Assembly: GCF_016702655.1 (NCBI RefSeq)
Contig: NZ_JADJDO010000002.1
Coordinates: 62,001 to 126,000, forward strand
DNA length: 64,000 nt
Direction of reading: 5' to 3'
Source: Ideonella sp.
GTDB lineage: Bacteria; Pseudomonadota; Gammaproteobacteria; Burkholderiales; Burkholderiaceae_C
The notes under the pieces: model-generated
The model's input: only the letters and a program-made list of their open reading frames with translations
Database searches by the model: none
Told to the model about the DNA's origin: nothing
Made by a program: the position numbers and the translations under genes
Shown: positions 15,893 to 23,647 of the stretch, one piece after another
Layout: every line of letters starts with the position of its first letter
Numbering within the stretch: position 1 is the stretch's first letter

Positions 15893-17623
15893 TCAGCGCG
15901 GCAGGAACAGCAGCCACACGGCGAGCAGCAGGTTGAGCAGCAGCGAGACCGCCAGCGCGAGCTTCACCAGTGCCGCCGGGTCGCGCCGGAGCAGCGGTGT
16001 CGGGGCAGGCGCGTTGACGGTGCGCGACGCACCACGATCGAGCGCGAGCAGCAGTTCCTCGGCAGTCTCGAAGCGCAGCCGCGGGTCGCGCGCGACGGCC
16101 TTGGCGAGCAGGTGGTCGAGCCAGATCGGCACATCGGGCCGGATGCGCGACGGCGGCCGCGGGTCGCGCCGGTAGCGCCCGCTCTGGTAGGGAACGATGT
16201 CGCCATAGGGCAGGCGGCCGGTCGCCCACTGGTAGAGCGTGACGCCGAGCGCGAACAGGTCGCTCGCGGCGTCGGCCTGCGCACCTTCCCATTGCTCGGG
16301 GTTGATGTAGCTCGGCGTGCCGGCATGCAGCTCGCGCTGGGCCTGGCTTTCGCGGCCCGAGATCGCGACGCCGAGGTCGAGGATGCGCCACCGGCCATCG
16401 TCGCCGCGGTGCAGGTTGGCCGGCTTGATGTCGCGATGCACCACGCCCAGGCGGTGCAGCCGGCCGAGCGCGGTGGCGAGTTCGCGCGCTGCGGCAACGA
16501 GCTGCGCGACCGGCGCGCGCGGCTCGGTCTGCAGCAGTTGCGCCAGCGTCTGCCCGCCGTGCCAGTCGAACACGGTGTAGAGCGCGCTGGCGTCCGCGCG
16601 CCGTTCGTGCACGCGCACGAAGCCCGGCGCACCGCTGGCGGCCACGCGCGCGGCAAGCCAGGCTTCGTGGGCGAGCATCGCGCGCTCCTCGGGGTCGGCC
16701 GCGTGTGCGGGGTGCAGCGTCTTGATCGCGACCAGACGCTCCGTCGCCAGTTCGCGCGCCTGGTAGAGCAGGTGCGGTCCGCTGCGCGCGACGAGCGCCG
16801 TGACCTGGTAGCCGTCGATCGAGGCGCCGAGCCTGAGCAGCGGCGGCGGGTCGAGCCGGCGGGTGGCGCCGAGTTCGTCGTGCAACTGCCGATCGTCGAG
16901 GCCCTGCACGCGCACGACGAGCGCGGTCGCGTCGTCGTGCGCGCCTGCGGCCGCCGCCGCCGCGACCAGCGCCGCGGCCGCCGCCGGGGCCGTGCCCGTC
17001 GCAGACAGCGCCGCCAGCCGCGCCGGGCCGAGCAGTCCGTGCACGCCGTCGCTGGTGAGCACGAAGCAGTCGCCGACCTGCACTTCGCCCTGCGTGTAGT
17101 CGGCGTGGACTTGCGCGTCCAGGCCCACCGCGCGCGTCAGGCGGCTGCCGAAGTCGAGATGGTCGAGTGCGTGGTCGGTCGTCAGCAGCTCGAGTGCGGG
17201 CGTCGCGCCCGCGGCTGCGCGCAGGCGCCAGGCGCGCGTGTCGCCGACATGGGCGAGGGTGTAGGTCTGGCCCTGGATCGCGAGTGCGGTCAGCGTCGTC
17301 AGGGCTGCGCCGCTGGGGTGCCCCGGCCCTTGGCGGCGCCGGTTGTGGTCGGCAAGCCAGGCGTTCTGGGCGCCGATCAGACGGTCGAGCACGACCGTGG
17401 CCTCCCAGGTCTCGGGCGTGGCGAAGAAGTCGCCGAGCAGGGCGAGCACCGTGGTCTGCGCCGCCTCCAGGCCCAGGCCGCCGGCCGAGACGCCGTCTGC
17501 GATGGCCGCGACGAGGCCGCGCTCCTCTTCGCCGCGTGGCGCCGTTGCGGCGCCCGCGAAGTCTTCGTTCGTTGCCTTCGGGCCGCGCGCGCTGGCGATA
17601 CCGATCTCGACGTCGAAGCTCAT
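15893..17623 (-). CDS. Fused PP2C phosphatase and Ser/Thr protein kinase, membrane-anchored
   Basis: A 576-residue bifunctional signalling protein. Residues 1-240 are a PP2C-type phosphatase (ATNEDFAGAAT, VAAIADGVSAGGLG, LAHVGDTRAWRL, FVLTSDGVHG, HDDATALVV). Residues 270-530 are a eukaryotic-like kinase with the ATP lysine in VAIKTLHP, the catalytic loop HRDIKPANLHR, a DLG in place of DFG, and GTPSYINPEQWEG. A single C-terminal membrane helix (VKLALAVSLLLNLLLAVWLLFL) anchors it. The ATG at 17621-17623 gives the standard PP2C start. Divergent from nirB and facing narK, it probably tunes nitrate assimilation, but its substrate is unknown. Confidence 0.9.
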   Translation of the reverse strand: MSFDVEIGIASARGPKATNEDFAGAATAPRGEEERGLVAAIADGVSAGGLGLEAAQTTVLALLGDFFATPETWEATVVLDRLIGAQNAWLADHNRRRQGPGHPSGAALTTLTALAIQGQTYTLAHVGDTRAWRLRAAAGATPALELLTTDHALDHLDFGSRLTRAVGLDAQVHADYTQGEVQVGDCFVLTSDGVHGLLGPARLAALSATGTAPAAAAALVAAAAAAGAHDDATALVVRVQGLDDRQLHDELGATRRLDPPPLLRLGASIDGYQVTALVARSGPHLLYQARELATERLVAIKTLHPAHAADPEERAMLAHEAWLAARVAASGAPGFVRVHERRADASALYTVFDWHGGQTLAQLLQTEPRAPVAQLVAAARELATALGRLHRLGVVHRDIKPANLHRGDDGRWRILDLGVAISGRESQAQRELHAGTPSYINPEQWEGAQADAASDLFALGVTLYQWATGRLPYGDIVPYQSGRYRRDPRPPSRIRPDVPIWLDHLLAKAVARDPRLRFETAEELLLALDRGASRTVNAPAPTPLLRRDPAALVKLALAVSLLLNLLLAVWLLFLPR

Positions 17624-17638
17624 CGCGCGATTGTCCAC

Positions 17639-17653
17639 GGGCACCGTTCTTGC
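17639..17653 (+). promoter_or_regulatory. Candidate sigma-54 promoter of nirB-nirD-nasA
   Basis: GGGCACCGTTCTTGC matches the -24/-12 consensus TGGCACG-N4-TTGC with exact spacing and two mismatches (first T and the G after GGCAC). Transcription would begin near 17665, leaving a leader of about 24 bases with GGAGAG before the GTG start. Sigma-54 control through NtrC is common for assimilatory nitrate genes. I did not find a clear NtrC site upstream; it could lie within the start of the divergent kinase gene. Confidence 0.5.
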
Positions 17654-17688
17654 ATGGGGTTGCGCAACGTCCCGCCTTGGAGAGCGAA

Positions 17689-20133
17689 GTGAAGAAGATG
17701 CAACTCGTGATGATCGGCAACGGCATGGCGGGCGTGCGCACGCTCGAAGAGCTGCTGAAAATCGCGCCCGACCTGTACGACATCACCGTCTTCGGCGCCG
17801 AACCGCACCCGAACTACAACCGCATCCTGCTCTCGCCGGTGCTGGCCGGCGAGCAGACGATCTCCGAGATCGTGCTGAACCCGCTCGAGTGGTACGCCGA
17901 ACACGGCATCACGCTGCACCTGGGCAAGAAGGTGTCTGCGGTCAACCGCAGCCGGCGCATCGTCCAGGCCGCCGACGGCACCGAAGCCGGCTACGACCGC
18001 CTGCTGTTCGCGACCGGCTCGCTGCCCTTCATGCTGCCGGTGCCGGGGCACGACCTGCCCGGCGTGATCGGCTACCGCGACATCGCCGACACCGAGGCCA
18101 TGATCGCCGCCGCGGCGCGCTACCGGCATGCGGTCGTGATCGGCGGCGGACTGCTCGGCCTGGAGGCCGCCAACGGGCTGATGCGGCGCGGCATGCAGGT
18201 CACGGTGGTGCACCTGATGCCGTGGCTGATGGAGCGCCAGCTCGACGAGACCGCGGCCACGCTGCTGCGCAAGTCGCTCGAGGAGCGCGGCCTGACCTTC
18301 CTCGTCGGCACCCAGACCGAGGCCCTGCTCGCAGGCGGCGACGGGCGCGTCGGCGCGGTCCGCCTCAAGGATGGGCGCGAGATTGCGGCCGATCTGGTCG
18401 TGATGGCCGCCGGCATCCGCCCCAACACCGAGCTCGCGCGTGCGATCGGCCTGCACTGCGCCAACGACGGGCGCGGCGGCATCGCCGTCAGCGACACGAT
18501 GCAGACCGTCACCGACGCGCGCATCTATGCGGTCGGCGAATGCGCCGCGCACCGCGGCATCGCCTACGGCCTCGTCGCGCCGCTGTTCGAGCAGGGCAAG
18601 GTCTGCGCGACGCACCTGGCGCAGTTCGGCATCGGCCGCTACAGCGGCAGCCAGACCTCGACCAAGCTCAAGGTCACCGGCATCGACCTGTTCTCGGCCG
18701 GCAACTTCAACGGCGGCGCGGGCTGCGAGGAGATCGTGATGAGCGATCCCTTCGCCGGCGTCTACAAGAAGCTCGTGATCCGCGACGACAAGCTCGTCGG
18801 CGCCTGCCTGTACGGCGACACCGTCGACGGTGCCTGGTACTTCAAGCTGCTGCGCGAAGGGCGCACCGTGCACGACATCCGCGACCGGCTGATGTTCGGC
18901 GAGTCGAACCTCGGCGACGCCGGCCACCAGGGCCACGCCAAGGCGGCGGCGATGGCCGACAGCGACGAGGTCTGCGGTTGCAACGGCGTCACCAAGGGAA
19001 CGATCTGCAAGGCGATCAAGGAGCACGGTCTGTTCACGCTCGACGAGGTGCGCAAGCACACCAAGGCGAGCGCCTCGTGCGGCTCGTGCACCGGCCTCGT
19101 GGAGCAGTTGCTGATGGCCACCGCCGGCGGCGACTACAGCGCGACCGCGAAGACCAAGGCGCTGTGCGGCTGCACCGAGCATGGCCACCAGGCGGTGCGC
19201 GACGCGATCCGCGAGCATCGGCTGACGAGCATCCGCGCGGTGCAGCACTTCCTCGAATGGGGTACACCTGACGGCTGCGCGAGCTGCCGCCCGGCGCTGA
19301 ACTACTATGTGCTGAGCACCTGGCCCAAGGAGGCGCAGGACGATCCGCAGTCGCGCTTCGTCAACGAGCGCAGCCACGCCAACATCCAGAAGGACGGCAG
19401 CTACTCGGTGATCCCGCGCATGTGGGGCGGCGAGACCACCGCCGCCGAGCTGCGCCGGATTGCCGACGTGGTCGACAAGTACGCGATCCCCACCGTCAAG
19501 GTCACCGGCGGCCAGCGCATCGACCTGCTCGGCGTGAAGAAGCAGGACCTGCCCGCCGTCTGGCAAGACCTCGGCATGCCCTCGGGCCATGCCTATGCCA
19601 AGGCGCTGCGCACCGTGAAGACCTGCGTCGGCTCCGAGTGGTGCCGCTTCGGCACCCAGGACAGCACGCAGATGGGCAAGGACCTCGAACGCGCGCTGTG
19701 GCGCATGGTCGCGCCGCACAAGGTCAAGCTCGCGGTATCGGGCTGCCCGCGCAACTGCGCCGAGTCGGGCATCAAGGACGTGGGCGTGATCGGCGTCGAA
19801 TCGGGCTGGGAGCTCTACATCGGCGGCAACGGCGGCATCAAGACCGAGGTCGCGCAGTTCTTCTGCAAGCTCAAGACTGCGCCCGAGGTGCTCGAACATG
19901 CGGGCGCGTTCCTGCAGCTCTACCGCGAGGAGGGCTGGTACCTCGAGCGCACCGTGCACTACCTCGCCCGCGTCGGGATCGACCACGTCAAGCAGCGCGT
20001 GCTCGACGACGCGCCCGGGCGCAAGGCGCTGTGGGAGCGATTGCAGGCAGCGCTCGACGGCGAGCCCGACCCCTGGACCGAGTTCGACAAGGCGCGCGTC
20101 GATGCGCGGCAGTTCGAGCCGCTCGCGGTCTGA
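17689..20133 (+). CDS. nirB: Assimilatory NAD(P)H nitrite reductase, large subunit
   Basis: An 814-residue NirB that reduces nitrite to ammonium with six electrons. Order: FAD/NAD(P)H oxidoreductase (1-420; MIGNGMAGVRTLEELL, HAVVIGGGLLGLEAANGL), a BFD-like [2Fe-2S] part (VCGCNGVTKGTIC with CGSCTG), a ferredoxin-like half-domain, and the sirohaem/[4Fe-4S] core with CVGSEWCRFG and SGCPRNCAES. The GTG at 17689 is preferred because GGAGA lies five bases upstream; the ATG at 17698 is an alternative. It heads an operon with nirD and nasA. Confidence 0.96.
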   Translation: MKKMQLVMIGNGMAGVRTLEELLKIAPDLYDITVFGAEPHPNYNRILLSPVLAGEQTISEIVLNPLEWYAEHGITLHLGKKVSAVNRSRRIVQAADGTEAGYDRLLFATGSLPFMLPVPGHDLPGVIGYRDIADTEAMIAAAARYRHAVVIGGGLLGLEAANGLMRRGMQVTVVHLMPWLMERQLDETAATLLRKSLEERGLTFLVGTQTEALLAGGDGRVGAVRLKDGREIAADLVVMAAGIRPNTELARAIGLHCANDGRGGIAVSDTMQTVTDARIYAVGECAAHRGIAYGLVAPLFEQGKVCATHLAQFGIGRYSGSQTSTKLKVTGIDLFSAGNFNGGAGCEEIVMSDPFAGVYKKLVIRDDKLVGACLYGDTVDGAWYFKLLREGRTVHDIRDRLMFGESNLGDAGHQGHAKAAAMADSDEVCGCNGVTKGTICKAIKEHGLFTLDEVRKHTKASASCGSCTGLVEQLLMATAGGDYSATAKTKALCGCTEHGHQAVRDAIREHRLTSIRAVQHFLEWGTPDGCASCRPALNYYVLSTWPKEAQDDPQSRFVNERSHANIQKDGSYSVIPRMWGGETTAAELRRIADVVDKYAIPTVKVTGGQRIDLLGVKKQDLPAVWQDLGMPSGHAYAKALRTVKTCVGSEWCRFGTQDSTQMGKDLERALWRMVAPHKVKLAVSGCPRNCAESGIKDVGVIGVESGWELYIGGNGGIKTEVAQFFCKLKTAPEVLEHAGAFLQLYREEGWYLERTVHYLARVGIDHVKQRVLDDAPGRKALWERLQAALDGEPDPWTEFDKARVDARQFEPLAV

Positions 20134-20157
20134 CCGTCCCAACCCGAGGAACAAGAC

Positions 20158-20508
20158 ATGAATGCATGGAAGCCCATCTGCCGCGTCGAGGACATCCCGC
20201 AACTCGGCGCGCGCTGCGTGCGCCGCGCCGCCGGGGCCGACGTGGCCCTCTTTCGCGCCGCCGACGACCGGGTCTTCGCGCTCCTCGACCGCTGCCCGCA
20301 CAAGGGCGGGCCGCTGTCGCAGGGGATCGTGTTCGGCCACCGCGTCGCCTGCCCGCTGCACAACTGGACCATCGCCCTCGATGACGGCTGCGCCTGTGCC
20401 CCCGACGCGGGGCGCACGGTGAGCTTTGCGGTGAAGGTCGAGGCTGGCCAGGTGTTCCTGGACGCGCAGCAACTGGCCGAACTCGCGCTGGACAAGGCCG
20501 CGGCCTGA
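20158..20508 (+). CDS. nirD: Nitrite reductase small subunit, Rieske type
   Basis: A 116-residue Rieske-fold protein. The iron-sulfur ligands are visible as CPHKGGPLSQG and CPLHNW, so unlike some NirD proteins the cluster motif is complete. It pairs with NirB in NAD(P)H-dependent nitrite reduction in the cytoplasm. AGGA before the ATG gives a good ribosome site. It lies 24 bases after nirB and two bases before nasA. Confidence 0.94.
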   Translation: MNAWKPICRVEDIPQLGARCVRRAAGADVALFRAADDRVFALLDRCPHKGGPLSQGIVFGHRVACPLHNWTIALDDGCACAPDAGRTVSFAVKVEAGQVFLDAQQLAELALDKAAA

Positions 20509-20510
20509 GC

Positions 20511-23318
20511 ATGTTGCCGCCGCTGGTGGCCGCGGGGCGCAAGGAAACCCGCTCCACCTGTCCCTACTGCGGCGTCGGCTGCGGGGTCGTCATCGAGAGC
20601 GACGGCGCGCGCATCACCGGCGTGCGCGGCGACGCGGAGCATCCGGCCAACTTCGGGCGCCTGTGCAGCAAGGGCCAGACGCTGCACCTGACCGCGACCG
20701 AGGCCGTGCTGCGCAACGAGCGCCTGCTGCAGCCGATGTGGCGGCCGCAGCGCGGCGCAGCGCCGCAGCCGCTCGCGTGGGATGACGCGCTGCAGCGTCT
20801 CGCCGAGCGTTTTGCGGCCACCGTGCGCGAGCATGGGCCGGATGCGGTCGCGTTCTACGTCTCGGGCCAGTTGCTGACCGAGGACTACGCCGTCTTCAAC
20901 AAGCTCGCGCGCGGCTTGGTCGGCACCAACAACATCGATTCCAACTCGCGCCTGTGCATGAGCAGCGCGGTCGCGGGCTACAAGCAGAGCCTCGGCGCCG
21001 ATGCCCCGCCGGCCTGCTACGACGACATCGCCGACGCCGATTGCCTGTTCATCGCCGGGTCGAACATGGCCTGGGCGCACCCGGTGCTGTTTCGCCGCGT
21101 CGAGGACGCGAAGCGCGCCCGGCCGGGGATGAAGATCGTGGTCGTCGATCCGCGCCGCACCGAGACCGCCGAGTTCGCCGACCTGCACCTGCAGATCCAG
21201 CCCGGCACCGACGTCGCCCTCTTCAACGGCATGCTGCACGCGATGATCTGGGACGGCAGTATCGATCGCCGCTTCATCGCCGGGCACACCGCGGGCTTCG
21301 ACGCAATCAAGGCGCTGGTGCGCGACATGCCGCCGCGGGTGGCAGCGCGCATCTGCGGTGTTCCGCTCGCGGCGCTGCTGCAGGCCGCCGAGTGGTTCGC
21401 CGCGTCGCCGGCCACGCTGTCGGCGTACTGCCAGGGGCTGAACCAGAGCAGCAGCGGCACGGCCAAGAACACGGCGCTCATCAACCTGCATCTGGCCGCG
21501 GGACAGATCGGCCGCCCCGGCGCGGGCCCGTTGTCGCTCACCGGCCAGGGGAACGCGATGGGCGGGCGCGAGGTCGGCGCGCTGGCCAACCTGCTGCCCG
21601 GCCACCGCGAGGCCGCCGATGCGAGCGATCGCGCCGAGGTCGCCGCGCTGTGGGGCGTCGCTTCGCTGCCCGAGCGGCCCGGCAAGACCGCGGTCGAGAT
21701 CTTCGAGGCCGCGGCGCGGGGCGAGATCAAGGCGCTCTGGATAGCTTGCACCAACCCCGCGCAATCGATGCCCGACCAGGCGCTGGTGCGGCGCGCACTC
21801 GAACGCTGCGAACTCGTCGTGTTGCAGGAGGCGTTTGCGCACACGGCGACGGCGCGCTATGCCGATGTGCTGCTGCCGGCCGCGACCTGGGGCGAGAAGG
21901 AGGGCACGGTCACCAACAGCGAGCGCTGCATCAGCCGCGTTCGCGCCGCCGTGCCGGCGCCGGGCGAGGCGCGCGCTGACTGGCGCATCGCGCAGGGCTT
22001 CGGCCGCCGCCTGCAGATGCTGCTGCGCCCCGGCGCGCCGGACCTGTTCGCCCACGCCGGCGCCGAAGATGTCTGGCTCGAGCACCGCGAATCGACGCGC
22101 GGGCGCGATCTGGACATCACCGGCCTGTCCTGGGCGCTGCTCGATGCGCAAGGCCCGCAGCAATGGCCCTTGCCGGCAGGCGCGGCACAGGGGCAGGCCC
22201 GGCTCTACCAAGACCGGCGCTTCGCGACGCCCGACGGCCGCGCGCGCTTCGTCGCCGCGCCCTACCGGCCGCCCGCGGAAAAGCGCGATGCGCAATGGCC
22301 GCTGGCCCTCAACAGCGGCCGCTCGCGCGACCACTGGCACGGCCTGAGCCGCAGCGGCACCGTGGCGCGCCTGTTCGGCCACGACCCCGGCCCGGCGCTG
22401 CGCATGCATCCGCTCGACATGGCGCGGCGCGGCCTGCACGAGGGCGATCTGGTCGAGGTCCGCTCGCGCCGCGGCGCGCTCGTGCTGCCGCTCGCCGCCG
22501 ACGACAGCGTCGGCCGCGCGCAGGCCTGCGTTGCGATGCACTGGGGCGACGAGTTCGTCTCCGGCCGCGGCCCGGGCGACACGCGCTTGGCGGGCGTCAA
22601 CGCGCTCACGCAAGCCGCCTTCTGCCCCGATTCGCGCCAGCCCGAACTCAAGTTCGCGGCCGTTGCCGTGACCCGCCTCGCACTGCCGTGGCGCCTCACC
22701 GCCGCCGCCTGGCTCGACGACGACGCAGCTATCGCCCCGCGCGAGGCACTGCGCGCGCGGATGGCCGATTTCGACTACGCGAGCTGCGTGCCGGTGGCCG
22801 GCCCGGGCGGGCGCTGCGGGCTGCTCTTCGAGGCCGCGTCGGCCGAGGCCATGGCCCCGGCGCTGCTCGATGCCATTGCCGCGCTGCTCGGCCTCGAGGG
22901 CCCGGCGATCCTGTGCTATGCCGACCCGCGCCGCGGCCGGCGCCGCCTGCTGCGCCTGCACGGCGAGGGCGGCGAGGCCTGCCTGCAATCGATGCTGCTC
23001 GCGGGCGAGATGCCCGCCGCCGACTGGCTGCGCACGCTCTGGCGCGAGGCTGCGCCGGTGGCCGGGTTCGCGCGCCATCTGCTCGCCCCCGACGGCGCGG
23101 CGCCGGGCCCGGTCGGGCAGCGCGCGCACCAGGTGTGTCAATGCTTGGGCGTCTCCGAGCCGCAGATCCGCGATTGCCTGGGCGCGGTCGCCGGCGTACC
23201 CGGCGAGCGCCTCGCGGCGTTGCAGTCGGCGTTGAAGTGCGGCACGCAGTGTGGATCGTGCCTGCCGGAATTGCGGCGCATCGACAAGGGCGTGCCGGCA
23301 CTTGCCGAGACGGCGTAA
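20511..23318 (+). CDS. nasA: Assimilatory nitrate reductase, catalytic subunit
   Basis: A 935-residue molybdopterin oxidoreductase reducing nitrate to nitrite. Residues 15-55 hold the N-terminal [4Fe-4S] site (STCPYCGVGCGV and GRLCSKGQ), followed by bis-MGD domains (NNIDSNSRLCMSSAV, SGTAKNTALINLHLA, CTNPAQSMPDQ) and the C-terminal dinucleotide-binding domain. The tail (about 875-920) carries a BFD-like [2Fe-2S] domain, VCQCLGVSEPQIRDC then CGTQCGSCLPEL, typical of NasA/NarB that take electrons from a flavoprotein. No separate NasC is seen in the window. Confidence 0.95.
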   Translation: MLPPLVAAGRKETRSTCPYCGVGCGVVIESDGARITGVRGDAEHPANFGRLCSKGQTLHLTATEAVLRNERLLQPMWRPQRGAAPQPLAWDDALQRLAERFAATVREHGPDAVAFYVSGQLLTEDYAVFNKLARGLVGTNNIDSNSRLCMSSAVAGYKQSLGADAPPACYDDIADADCLFIAGSNMAWAHPVLFRRVEDAKRARPGMKIVVVDPRRTETAEFADLHLQIQPGTDVALFNGMLHAMIWDGSIDRRFIAGHTAGFDAIKALVRDMPPRVAARICGVPLAALLQAAEWFAASPATLSAYCQGLNQSSSGTAKNTALINLHLAAGQIGRPGAGPLSLTGQGNAMGGREVGALANLLPGHREAADASDRAEVAALWGVASLPERPGKTAVEIFEAAARGEIKALWIACTNPAQSMPDQALVRRALERCELVVLQEAFAHTATARYADVLLPAATWGEKEGTVTNSERCISRVRAAVPAPGEARADWRIAQGFGRRLQMLLRPGAPDLFAHAGAEDVWLEHRESTRGRDLDITGLSWALLDAQGPQQWPLPAGAAQGQARLYQDRRFATPDGRARFVAAPYRPPAEKRDAQWPLALNSGRSRDHWHGLSRSGTVARLFGHDPGPALRMHPLDMARRGLHEGDLVEVRSRRGALVLPLAADDSVGRAQACVAMHWGDEFVSGRGPGDTRLAGVNALTQAAFCPDSRQPELKFAAVAVTRLALPWRLTAAAWLDDDAAIAPREALRARMADFDYASCVPVAGPGGRCGLLFEAASAEAMAPALLDAIAALLGLEGPAILCYADPRRGRRRLLRLHGEGGEACLQSMLLAGEMPAADWLRTLWREAAPVAGFARHLLAPDGAAPGPVGQRAHQVCQCLGVSEPQIRDCLGAVAGVPGERLAALQSALKCGTQCGSCLPELRRIDKGVPALAETA

Positions 23319-23431
23319 CCTCGGACGGGCAGACTCGACCGCCCGCGTCAGACCCCGGTAAGCGCGGAGGGCAGAATGGGGCGTCGCAACGAGCAGGTGC
23401 GCACGCCAGACGCGCCCAGGAGACAAGCGCC

Positions 23432-23629
23432 ATGTTCCACGGCCTTACCGCGCAGCGCCTGCTGGCCCTGTTCGCGCTCGGCTGGCTGCTGCTGAACTTT
23501 CCGCTGCTCGCGCTGTGGGATCGCGGCGTCACCGTGCTCGGCCTCCCGCTGCTGCCGGCTGCGCTGTTTGTCGGCTGGGCGGCGCTGATCGCAGCGCTCG
23601 CCTGGATCGTCGAGCGCGGCCCCGACTGA
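23432..23629 (+). CDS. Small membrane protein before the symporter-kinase
   Basis: A 65-residue protein with two membrane helices (about 8-28 and 38-60), AGGAGA eight bases before its ATG, and 18 bases between its stop and the symporter-kinase start. The layout, a tiny two-helix protein ahead of a sodium/solute symporter, mirrors DUF485-ActP in this window. It may be an accessory subunit of the sensor. No family name is certain. Confidence 0.7.
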   Translation: MFHGLTAQRLLALFALGWLLLNFPLLALWDRGVTVLGLPLLPAALFVGWAALIAALAWIVERGPD

Positions 23630-23647
23630 CGCGGCAGCGCCACGCCG

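Noticed and set aside
17620..23426. Very long minus-strand frames opposite nirB, nirD and nasA
   Set aside because: They are antisense shadows of strongly conserved genes in GC-rich DNA.
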